A DNA stretch of 5,939 nucleotides from Bacteroidota bacterium (GCA_030628785.1 DAOVQI010000223.1:1-5939); one strand, 5' to 3'. Numbered from the stretch's first letter, positions 1-5,888 are shown. Notes: generated by a model not told the origin, from the letters alone. A program made the numbers and translations.

Positions 1-795
1 AAGGTGTTAGTCCCTGATCCCGGATATCCCGCATATAAGACGGTGACTACCCTGGTTGGTGCGAAACCTCTTTCCTATGATCTTACTGAAGACAATCATT
101 GGTTTCCTGACTTCGATACACTCGAAAGGACTGATCTGAGTAAAGTGAAAATCATGTGGGTAAATTACCCGCATATGCCAACAGGGGCAAGAGGTACCAG
201 AGAATTATTTTTCCGGCTGATCGGGTTTGGAAAGAAGCATCGAATTCTGATTTGTAATGATAATCCATATAGTTTTATTCTAAATGATGATCCTTTGAGT
301 ATATTTGAAGTTGAAGGTTCAAAGGAGGTAGCGCTCGAACTCAATTCACTCAGTAAAGCCTATAATATGGCGGGCTGGCGAATGGGTATGGTAGCCGGCA
401 AGACTGACTTTATTCAGGATATTTTAAAAATTACCAGCAATATCCAATCCGGCATTTTTCTTCCGATCCAATTCGCTGCCGTAGAAGCTTTGAAGAATCC
501 TCCTTCCTGGTTTAAAAAGCTTAATTCAATATATTTGAAAAGAAAACAACTTGTTTGGAAATTATTGAATAAACTGGATTGTATGTATGACAAAGACCAG
601 GCAGGTATGTTTATTTGGGCGAAAGTTCCCGGGAATATGAATTCCATTGAATATTCTGATTATTTGCTGAATGAATTCAAACTATTTATTACTCCGGGGG
701 CGATCTTCGGAGCTAACGGTGAGAAATATATCAGAATTTCACTTTGCTCAAACGAACAAAAAATCAATGAATCCATTGATAGGGTAAGTAAATGA
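1..795 (+). CDS. Class I/II PLP-dependent aminotransferase, probably aromatic; 5' end outside window
   Basis: This is a fold-type I, pyridoxal-phosphate-dependent aminotransferase in the AspC / LL-DAP aminotransferase group. The frame is open from base 1, so the GTG at 4 is not a real start; the PDPGYP motif at the left edge usually lies about 120 residues into such proteins, so the N-terminal arm and part of the cofactor domain are missing. Numbering from the first codon, I see NYPHMPTG at 55-62 (a variant of NYPxNPTG), the PLP-contacting Asp87 and Tyr90 in NDNPYS, the Schiff-base Lys119 in SLSKAYNMAGWR with Arg127, and the carboxylate-binding Arg245 in YIRIS near the C-terminus. The catalytic residues visible are intact. 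Its place 28 bp before a DAHP synthase/chorismate mutase gene suggests transamination of phenylpyruvate or hydroxyphenylpyruvate to Phe or Tyr. That substrate is inferred from context; aspartate or another amino acid is possible. Confidence 0.93.
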   Translation, partial: KVLVPDPGYPAYKTVTTLVGAKPLSYDLTEDNHWFPDFDTLERTDLSKVKIMWVNYPHMPTGARGTRELFFRLIGFGKKHRILICNDNPYSFILNDDPLSIFEVEGSKEVALELNSLSKAYNMAGWRMGMVAGKTDFIQDILKITSNIQSGIFLPIQFAAVEALKNPPSWFKKLNSIYLKRKQLVWKLLNKLDCMYDKDQAGMFIWAKVPGNMNSIEYSDYLLNEFKLFITPGAIFGANGEKYIRISLCSNEQKINESIDRVSK

Positions 796-823
796 AAATG
801 AGATAAAATAAAGAAATACAACC

Positions 824-1906
824 ATGGTATTAAATTTGAAACTTGAAAAATTTTCCTTACCAGGGATAGAGTTTAAAAGGCCTTTTATTGTTTCCGGGCC
901 GTGCAGCGCCGAAACGGAAACACAGGTTTTAGAGACAGCCAGGAGATTGGTAAAACATAATGTCTCGGTTTTTAGAGCGGGTATTTGGAAACCAAGAACA
1001 AGGCCTGATTCTTTTGAGGGATTAGGTTCGGTTGCGCTTCCATGGTTGAAAAAAGTAAGAGAAGAAACCGGTTTATATACAATTACTGAAGTAGCAAACG
1101 CCAGGCACGTGAATGAGGCTATTGATAACGGCATTGATATATTATGGATCGGAGCAAGGACCACTGCAAACCCCTTTGCTGTTCAGGAACTGGCAAATGC
1201 CATAAAGGGTTTGGATATTCCTGTTTTTATTAAGAATCCGATAAATCCGGATATCGAATTATGGATTGGCGCGATAGAAAGGATCAATAAAGCCGGAATA
1301 AAACAAATAGTAGCCGTCCACAGGGGATTTTCAAGTTATGGTGTATCACTTTTTCGCAATATTCCACAATGGGAAATCCCCATAGAGTTGAAGCGAAGGA
1401 TCCCTGATATACCTCTCCTCACTGATCCAAGTCATATATGCGGAAGCCGGGAATTATTGTACGGTGTTTCCCAAAAGGCAATGGATTTAAATTTTGATGG
1501 CTTATTCATTGAATCTCACATTGATCCGGAGAATGCTCTCAGTGATAAGGATCAGCAAATTACTCCTGAAGAACTGGGAGAATTGTTAAACCGCCTTGTC
1601 TTACGAAAAACCAGAATAACAAATGGCCACCTGATAGATACACTGACTGAATTACGGAAACAAATTGACAACTGTGATGATGAAATGATGAAGATTTTTG
1701 AAAAAAGGATGAAGATTTCCGAAGTAATCGGAGAAAATAAAAAGAAAAGCAATATTACCATTCTACAGCCCCAGAGGTGGAACGAGATCCTGGAGAAGAG
1801 AATTAAAATGGGGATTAAAATGGGGATGAGTCAGGAATTTGTTGCCAAAATCTTCAGGGCAATCCATCAGGAATCAATTAACATGCAGAATAAGGTTATG
1901 AACTGA
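824..1906 (+). CDS. Bifunctional DAHP synthase (type I beta) / chorismate mutase (AroQ)
   Basis: This 360-residue enzyme joins the first step of the shikimate pathway (phosphoenolpyruvate + erythrose 4-phosphate to DAHP) to the chorismate-to-prephenate rearrangement. Residues about 1-262 are a DAHP synthase of the KDO8P-synthase-like subfamily: GPCSAE (25-30), KPRTRP (56-61), IGART (109-113), KNP (137-139), HRGF (166-169), DPSHICGSR (201-209) and IESH (229-232). Likely metal ligands are Cys27, His204, Glu230 and Asp241. Residues about 268-356 are an all-helical AroQ mutase; aligned by eye to the E. coli domain, Arg278, Arg295, Lys306, Arg318, Ser351 and Gln355 match active-site positions, while Trp319 replaces the usual Glu. 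A C-terminal mutase on this type of DAHP synthase is known from Bacteroidota such as Prevotella, where prephenate acts as feedback inhibitor; the same control is inferred here. The ATG at 824 lies 28 bp after the aminotransferase stop with no clear ribosome-binding site; the two genes are probably co-transcribed. Names used for such fusions (aroF, aroG, aroA) vary, so no symbol is given. Confidence 0.95.
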   Translation: MVLNLKLEKFSLPGIEFKRPFIVSGPCSAETETQVLETARRLVKHNVSVFRAGIWKPRTRPDSFEGLGSVALPWLKKVREETGLYTITEVANARHVNEAIDNGIDILWIGARTTANPFAVQELANAIKGLDIPVFIKNPINPDIELWIGAIERINKAGIKQIVAVHRGFSSYGVSLFRNIPQWEIPIELKRRIPDIPLLTDPSHICGSRELLYGVSQKAMDLNFDGLFIESHIDPENALSDKDQQITPEELGELLNRLVLRKTRITNGHLIDTLTELRKQIDNCDDEMMKIFEKRMKISEVIGENKKKSNITILQPQRWNEILEKRIKMGIKMGMSQEFVAKIFRAIHQESINMQNKVMN

Positions 1907-1966
1907 TATATAAAGGTTTTTGGAAGATTAATAATTTTACAAACAATCAATTTATTGGCAGGAAAT

Positions 1967-1994
1967 GTTATATGTTAACTGTTATATGTTAAAT
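1967..1994. repeat. Left heptamer array, 4 x GTTANNT
   Basis: Four 7-bp units run without gaps: GTTATAT, GTTAACT, GTTATAT and GTTAAAT. They also form two near-identical 14-bp units. The units are the reverse complement of the NTATAAC type found at 2179-2220, so the two arrays face each other across the gap. GTTATATGTTA (1967-1977 and 1981-1991) is exactly the inverse of TAACATATAAC at 2189-2199. Confidence 0.85.
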
Positions 1995-2018
1995 GCAAGA
2001 TGTTGAGTGCTGGGCTTG

Positions 2019-2098
2019 CCACGTGAAATGCGACGCTTGCCCTGTGAAATTTGAGGTACGAAAACATTTCATCAGGGAAGGAGCATATTTCACTGTGG
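2019..2098. repeat. Imperfect inverted repeat (hairpin) with GTGAAAT / ATTTCAC ends
   Basis: The left arm at 2023-2050 begins and ends with GTGAAAT. The right arm at 2066-2093 begins with ATTTCAT and ends with ATTTCAC. The arms are 28 bases each around a 15-base loop; both ends pair well, and the middle (GCTTGCCCTG against CAGGGAAGG) pairs with small shifts. CCAC at 2019-2022 and GTGG at 2095-2098 extend the stem past a one-base bulge. GTGCTGGG occurs just outside the left arm (2007-2014) and at the right end (2098-2105). It resembles a small palindromic repeat element, but its family cannot be named from one copy. It could also form an RNA hairpin, though no T-run follows it. Confidence 0.65.
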
Positions 2099-2146
2099 TG
2101 CTGGGTCCTGGTTTCTGGGTGATAGGTGCCGGGTGTTAGTTTTAGT
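2098..2146 (+). repeat. G-rich degenerate heptamer array
   Basis: The stretch reads in 7-bp steps as GTGCTGG, GTCCTGG, TTTCTGG, GTGATAG, GTGCCGG, GTGTTAG, and then a decayed TTTTAGT. The period matches the AT-rich arrays on both sides, though the consensus differs. Five runs of two or three G with loops of four to five bases fall between 2103 and 2133, which would allow a weak two-tetrad G-quadruplex on the + strand. Confidence 0.7.
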
Positions 2147-2178
2147 ACTTTTCATGAAGTTATAGTAGCTTATTTGTC

Positions 2179-2220
2179 ATATAACGTATAACATATAACC
2201 TATAACGTATAACCTATAAC
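2179..2220. repeat. Right heptamer array, 6 x NTATAAC
   Basis: Six contiguous 7-bp units differ only in the first base: ATATAAC, GTATAAC, ATATAAC, CTATAAC, GTATAAC and CTATAAC. The array is in inverse orientation to the left heptamers at 1967-1994. It ends about 90 bp before the aroB start codon, upstream of the candidate promoter. Confidence 0.92.
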
Positions 2221-2248
2221 AATTGACCTGAATATAAAAAAGAGACTC

Positions 2249-2276
2249 TTGAAAATGGAATTGTTACATATATATT
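2249..2276 (+). promoter_or_regulatory. Possible promoter for aroB-aroA-aroC
   Basis: TTGAAA (2249-2254) and TATATT (2271-2276) are separated by 16 bp and lie 34 bp before the aroB start. They resemble a sigma-70 type pair of the E. coli kind. I did not find the Bacteroidota consensus (TTTG with TAnnTTTG) in this gap. The stretch is AT-rich, so a chance match is quite possible. Confidence 0.2.
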
Positions 2277-2302
2277 AATAGCGGTTGGCTTAAAATTTAA
2301 CC

Positions 2303-2309
2303 AGGAGGA
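2303..2309 (+). promoter_or_regulatory. SD-like AGGAGGA directly against the aroB start codon
   Basis: AGGAGG ends only one base before the ATG at 2310, much closer than the usual five to nine. A TAA stop in the same frame at 2298-2300 rules out any start further upstream than 2301, and no suitable start codon occurs between. A later start would cut into the conserved N-terminal strand of AroB. The site is therefore either inefficient or not used as a Shine-Dalgarno sequence, which would fit the weak use of such signals in Bacteroidota. Confidence 0.5.
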
Positions 2310-3335
2310 ATGGAAGAAATAATTATTAATACACCATCCGGTCGATCAAAGGTATTGCTCGGTGAACATTTTGGTAATATTAACCGGCATTTGCCGCACA
2401 ACAAAGTTGTGATTATTACCGATACAAATGTGGCGAAATGTTATTCCGGGGATTTTCCGCCATTTCCGGTTATAGAGATTGGCTTTGGGGAAAAGAATAA
2501 AAATCTTGATACGGTGAGGTATATATATGATAAGCTGATTGAACTCGAAGTGGACAGATCCTGTTTTATCCTGGGAATAGGAGGGGGAGTTATTTGCGAT
2601 ATTGTTGGCTTTGTTGCTTCAACTTACATGAGAGGCCTTGATTTTGGATTTGTATCAACTAGCTTGCTATCTCAGGTGGATGCCAGCATTGGTGGTAAAA
2701 ACGGGGTTAACTACCAGGGATTCAAGAATATGATAGGAATTATCCGTCAGCCTGCTTTTGTTCTTTGTGATTATACTATGTTGAGGTCCCTTCCTGAAAA
2801 AGAGTATTTATCCGGTTTGGCGGAGATTGTAAAGCATGCTGTGATCCGGGATCGGGTTATGTTTGAAATTCTTGAGAAGAATATCCGGAAAGTCCTGCAA
2901 CGGGATATTCATATTTTTTCCGGACTTATATCCGCTTCAGTTAAAATCAAAGCGGAAATTGTGGAAAAGGATGAGCTGGAAAAAGGGGAGAGAAGATTAT
3001 TGAACTTTGGCCATACTTTTGGGCATGCCATAGAAAACACATACCATCTTTCACATGGTGAAGCGATAAGTTTAGGGATGATTATTGCAGCTGATTTTTC
3101 TGCTGATAAGGGACTAATGCCTTTAAAAAGTGTCAAACGATTGGAAATATTATTGGATAATCTTCATCTTATAACCAAAGTCAGTCTGGATAAAGATAAT
3201 GTATTGGATACTATGCGAAAGGATAAAAAAAAGTATGGAACGGAAATTTATTTTGTGATGCTTGAGGATATTGGAAAGGCAATTTTTCGTTCCATCCCGT
3301 TTGGCGATATTGAAAGATATTTGTTAAATCAATGA
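2310..3335 (+). CDS. aroB: 3-dehydroquinate synthase
   Basis: AroB converts DAHP to 3-dehydroquinate, the second step of the shikimate pathway, in the cytoplasm with NAD+ and a divalent metal (Zn or Co). The 341 residues match the family length. The NAD-binding segment GGGVICDIVGFVAS starts at 91 and is followed by YMRG (106-109). STSLLSQVDASIGGKNGVN (117-135) carries Asp124 and Lys130. AEIVKH (171-176) holds the metal ligand Glu172 and Lys175. GHTFGHA (234-240) supplies ligand His235 and catalytic His239, and SHGEA (248-252) supplies ligand His249. No key residue appears lost. It is the first gene after the repeat-filled gap and lies 63 bp before aroA, so it probably opens an aroB-aroA-aroC operon. 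The start at 2310 is fixed by an upstream in-frame stop. Confidence 0.97.
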   Translation: MEEIIINTPSGRSKVLLGEHFGNINRHLPHNKVVIITDTNVAKCYSGDFPPFPVIEIGFGEKNKNLDTVRYIYDKLIELEVDRSCFILGIGGGVICDIVGFVASTYMRGLDFGFVSTSLLSQVDASIGGKNGVNYQGFKNMIGIIRQPAFVLCDYTMLRSLPEKEYLSGLAEIVKHAVIRDRVMFEILEKNIRKVLQRDIHIFSGLISASVKIKAEIVEKDELEKGERRLLNFGHTFGHAIENTYHLSHGEAISLGMIIAADFSADKGLMPLKSVKRLEILLDNLHLITKVSLDKDNVLDTMRKDKKKYGTEIYFVMLEDIGKAIFRSIPFGDIERYLLNQ

Positions 3336-3398
3336 CACCGCTGCTTGCGGCGGGGAGTTTCATTTTCAAAATATATTGAATAAGCCAGAATTAATAAA

Positions 3399-4649
3399 AT
3401 GAATAAAACGGTTTGGCCTTCATCCATTGAAGGAAAGATTCGGGCGCCCGCGTCAAAAAGCATAATGCTAAGAGCTGTTGCAGCGGGATTACTCTCGGAC
3501 GGGACAACACGGTTGAAATTCCCGTCGTATTGTGATGATTCTCTTGCTGCATTAGGAATATCAGAACAATTGGGGGCAACTGTTACCCGGAAAAAAAATG
3601 AGGTTGTTATTAAAGGGGGATTCGCTCCCCGGGGTGAGGTTTTAAATTGTGGGGAGTCAGGCCTGGGAATTAGGATGTTCTCGTCGGTAGCTGCCCTGCA
3701 TCATTCCGAGCTATTTCTAACAGGCGTTGGGTCTCTGGAAAAACGACCTCTTCTTATGCTCGAAGAACCGCTTATGGATCTTGGCGTAAAATGCGAAACA
3801 AATAAGGGCTTTATACCTGTTAGGGTTAACGGTCCATTAAAAGGAGGTAAAACCACGGTTGACGGATCAATCAGCTCCCAGTTCCTGACTGGTTTGTTAT
3901 TGGCTTTGCCTGTAGCAAAACAAGATTCTGAAGTAAAGGTATTAAACCTGAAAAGCAAACCTTATATCGATTTAACCATTCAGGTTTTGTTTGATTTTGG
4001 AATTGTTGTTAATCATCGAAATTATGAGGTATTTAAAATACAGGGTAATCAAAAATATAATGCCGGAGAATATGAAATTGAAGGTGATTGGAGTGGTGCA
4101 GCCTTTATGCTTGTTGCAGGAGCATTAGCAGGCAGTGTTAAAGTGTCGGGATTAAAGCCTGACTCCAAACAAGCCGATAAAGCTATTCTCAAAGCTCTTG
4201 AAAAAACCGGAGCTGTTGTGAAGACGTCCGGTGAGCTTGTGCAAGTAACTCATAAAAATCTGGAGTCTTTTGAGTTTGATGCTACAGATTGTCCTGATCT
4301 TTTTCCACCCCTGGTTGCCCTTGCTGCTCATTGTAAAGGTAAAACTTATATTAAAGGGGCGAACCGGCTTCGGGAGAAGGAAAGTGACAGGGCTTCGGTA
4401 CTGGAGAATGAATTTAAGAAATTAGGAGTTGGGATTCAACTGGACGGAGATCAAATGGTTGTTTGTGGTGGAGAAGTAAGTGGTGGGTCAATTTATTCCA
4501 ACAATGACCACAGGATTGCGATGGCTGCTGCAACTATTGCCCTGAAAGCAAAAGGGAGTATTACAGTAATAGATTATGAATGTGTTACAAAATCGTATCC
4601 TGACTTTTTTCAGGATTTTCTAACTATTGGAGGAATTGTTTATGAATAG
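3399..4649 (+). CDS. aroA: 3-phosphoshikimate 1-carboxyvinyltransferase (EPSP synthase)
   Basis: AroA joins phosphoenolpyruvate to shikimate 3-phosphate to give EPSP, the target step of glyphosate. The 416-residue, two-domain protein has PASKS with Lys20, Ser21 and Arg25 (E. coli Lys22, Ser23, Arg27), SSQ (159-161), Asp300 in CPDLFP (catalytic Asp313), REKESDR (325-331) with Lys327, Glu328 and Arg331, NDHR (369-372), and Lys398 in TKSYPD (Lys411). The loop usually written GNAGTAMRP reads GESGLGIRM at 85-93: Gly88 and Arg92 are kept, but the positions matching Thr97 and Pro101 are Leu89 and Met93. The first signature has Ala18 where Gly is usual. All catalytic residues appear present, so an active enzyme is expected. 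The ATG at 3399 has no Shine-Dalgarno sequence; the stop overlaps the aroC start by 8 bp. Confidence 0.97.
   Translation: MNKTVWPSSIEGKIRAPASKSIMLRAVAAGLLSDGTTRLKFPSYCDDSLAALGISEQLGATVTRKKNEVVIKGGFAPRGEVLNCGESGLGIRMFSSVAALHHSELFLTGVGSLEKRPLLMLEEPLMDLGVKCETNKGFIPVRVNGPLKGGKTTVDGSISSQFLTGLLLALPVAKQDSEVKVLNLKSKPYIDLTIQVLFDFGIVVNHRNYEVFKIQGNQKYNAGEYEIEGDWSGAAFMLVAGALAGSVKVSGLKPDSKQADKAILKALEKTGAVVKTSGELVQVTHKNLESFEFDATDCPDLFPPLVALAAHCKGKTYIKGANRLREKESDRASVLENEFKKLGVGIQLDGDQMVVCGGEVSGGSIYSNNDHRIAMAAATIALKAKGSITVIDYECVTKSYPDFFQDFLTIGGIVYE
4629..4634 (+). promoter_or_regulatory. Ribosome-binding site of aroC inside the aroA 3' end
   Basis: GGAGGA ends seven bases before the ATG at 4642, a normal Shine-Dalgarno spacing. 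It selects that ATG over the in-frame TTG at 4627, which would add five residues (MEELF) not expected in chorismate synthases. The site lies within the last codons of aroA, so translating ribosomes would deliver themselves to it, suggesting translational coupling. Confidence 0.7.
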
Positions 4650-5634
4650 CTACGGTCGTATTTTCAGAATTAGCATTTTTGGAGAGTCGCATGGTCATTC
4701 AATTGGTATTGTTGTTGATGGTTGTCCACCAGGAATTCCTTTGTTGACGGATGATTTCACTCAAGACTTTTCAAGGCGCAAAAGCGGTGCAAAGGGTACC
4801 ACTTTAAGGCGTGAGGAAGATATTCCTGATATTGTTAGTGGCGTTTTTAACAAGAAAACCACCGGAGCACCCATAGCCATTCTTTTTAAAAATACCAATG
4901 TGCGTTCGCATGATTATTCCGGGTTTAAAGAAATACCCCGTCCGGGGCATGCTGACTTTGTAGCCATGAAAAAATTTGACGGGTACAATGATTATCGGGG
5001 AGGAGGTCATTTTTCGGGACGCTTAACATTGGCTTTAGTGACTGCCGGTGTGATTGCAAAAAAAGTTATCCAACCTGTTCAAATCAGTGCCAGGTTGGTG
5101 GAGGCAGGTGGAAATACCGATATTGAGAAAGCCATAGACCAGGCCACAAAACAAAAAGATTCCATTGGCGGTATTGTTGAGTGTATAGCTACTAATGTGC
5201 CGGTTGGACTTGGAGAACCTTTTTTTGACTCGGTTGAATCTATTATTAGCCATCTTGTTTTTTCAATCCCGGCAATAAAGGGGATTGAATTTGGAGCCGG
5301 TTTTGCGGCTGCCGGGATGAAGGGAAGTGAACATAACGATCTGGTCATTTCGAAAGATGGAAAAACGGCAACGAACCATTCAGGTGGGATAAACGGAGGA
5401 ATTACCAATGGTAACGATATTGTTTTCCGTGTGGTTGTCAAACCAACATCCAGTATTCATCAGAAACAGCATACCATCAATCTGAAAACAGGGGAGATGG
5501 TGGATTTGGAGATTGAAGGCAGGCACGACACATGTATTGCTTTACGGGTTCCAGTGATTGTTGAGGCTGTAACAGCAATTGTGCTGGCCGATTTGTTTTT
5601 ACTGGAGCACAGGGTTGCAGGGGCGATTAAGTGA
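4642..5634 (+). CDS. aroC: Chorismate synthase
   Basis: AroC removes phosphate from EPSP to give chorismate, using reduced FMN that is not consumed overall. Starting at ATG 4642 the protein has 330 residues and begins MNSYGRIFRIS, the usual N-terminus. Visible signatures are GESHG (14-18) followed by the DGCPPG stretch (26-31), the basic FSRRKSGAKGTT loop (43-54), RPGHAD (100-105), DYRGGGHFSGR (117-127), GIEFGAGF (214-221), NHSGGINGGITNG (245-257) and GRHDTC (293-298), where the family more often has GRHDPC. The GGGHFSGR form of the second signature is a familiar variant. It is somewhat shorter than the 350-390 residues common in the family but has all three signature regions; no flavin reductase domain is attached. 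The 8-bp overlap with aroA supports joint expression. Confidence 0.97.
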   Translation: MNSYGRIFRISIFGESHGHSIGIVVDGCPPGIPLLTDDFTQDFSRRKSGAKGTTLRREEDIPDIVSGVFNKKTTGAPIAILFKNTNVRSHDYSGFKEIPRPGHADFVAMKKFDGYNDYRGGGHFSGRLTLALVTAGVIAKKVIQPVQISARLVEAGGNTDIEKAIDQATKQKDSIGGIVECIATNVPVGLGEPFFDSVESIISHLVFSIPAIKGIEFGAGFAAAGMKGSEHNDLVISKDGKTATNHSGGINGGITNGNDIVFRVVVKPTSSIHQKQHTINLKTGEMVDLEIEGRHDTCIALRVPVIVEAVTAIVLADLFLLEHRVAGAIK

Positions 5635-5659
5635 AATCCGGTACTTGTTTCATGCATTT

Positions 5660-5703
5660 AGTGGTTTTATTTGGTAGTCATTTGGTAGTCATGCAATGGT
5701 CAT
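5660..5703 (+). repeat. Short 11-bp tandem array
   Basis: Four contiguous 11-bp units: AGTGGTTTTAT, TTGGTAGTCAT, TTGGTAGTCAT and the decayed GCAATGGTCAT. The middle two are identical. The unit matches the TCGGTAGTCAT unit that restarts at 5735, so the two arrays look like one array split by the palindrome between them. Confidence 0.8.
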
Positions 5704-5705
5704 TT

Positions 5706-5729
5706 GCTCTCCACCAGCTGGCGAATCGC
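5706..5729. repeat. GC-rich imperfect palindrome inside the 11-bp array
   Basis: This 24-bp segment is centred on CCAGCTGG (5714-5721), with further pairing at its outer ends (GC and GC). It is much richer in G+C than the repeats around it. TCATT occurs on both sides (5700-5704 and 5731-5735), and the 11-bp phase shifts across it, as expected if it were inserted. TCATT is also part of the repeat unit, so the flanking copies may simply belong to the array. Confidence 0.6.
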
Positions 5730-5734
5730 GTCAT

Positions 5735-5888
5735 TCGGTAGTCATTAGGTGGTTATTAAGTGTTAATTCGGTGGTTTTACTTTTGTCTTTTTACTTTTAT
5801 CTTTTGTCTTGAGTAGTAATTCAGTAGTAATTAAGTGGTAATCAGGTGGTAATTAAGTAGTAATTAGGTGGATATTAGATAGTTATTA
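5735..5888 (+). repeat. Long 11-bp tandem array, 14 units in phase
   Basis: The stretch divides into exactly fourteen 11-bp steps. Units 1-4 (5735-5778) are of the TCGGTAGTCAT / TAGGTGGTTAT type. Units 5-7 (5779-5811) are a pyrimidine-rich insert that contains CTTTTGTCTT twice (5780-5789, 5801-5810) and keeps the phase. Units 8-14 (5812-5888) are variants of AGTAGTAATTA, the clearest being at 5812, 5823, 5834, 5845 and 5856. The last two are more decayed. Confidence 0.88.

Larger units (their letters stand above)
1907..2309. other. 403-bp repeat-rich intergenic region
   Basis: I see no credible coding sequence here. From left to right it holds an AT-rich lead (1907-1966), four GTTANNT heptamers (1967-1994), a GTGCTGGG copy (2007-2014), an imperfect hairpin (2019-2098), six to seven G-rich heptamers (2098-2146), six NTATAAC heptamers (2179-2220) and an AT-rich leader up to aroB. 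I see no clear intrinsic terminator after the stop codon at 1906. The region separates the aminotransferase/DAHP synthase pair from aroB-aroA-aroC, so a promoter for aroB probably lies in it. Confidence 0.8.

Noticed and set aside
748..1164. 138-codon open frame on the minus strand across the aminotransferase end and the DAHP synthase start.
   Set aside because: It is antisense to strongly conserved coding sequence, has no recognisable domain, and is best explained as a shadow. The other minus-strand frames inside aroB, aroA and aroC are rejected for the same reason.
1802..1825. 12-bp direct tandem repeat ATTAAAATGGGG twice, coding IKMG twice in the mutase domain.
   Set aside because: It looked like a recent in-frame duplication, but the distance from the EKR motif to the next helix is about what I expect for related enzymes, so it probably does not add residues. 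Chance codon similarity is enough to explain it.
3338..3350. Small hairpin CCGC-TGCTT-GCGG between aroB and aroA, followed by G and T residues.
   Set aside because: The perfect stem is only four base pairs and no clean T-run follows, so it is not supported as a terminator or attenuator.
4627..4641. TTG start giving aroC five extra residues.
   Set aside because: The ATG at 4642 has a well-spaced GGAGGA and gives the standard chorismate synthase N-terminus; the TTG itself overlaps the ribosome-binding site.
5660..5888. CRISPR array.
   Set aside because: The repeats are 11 bp, contiguous and degenerate, with no unique spacers, and no cas gene is present.
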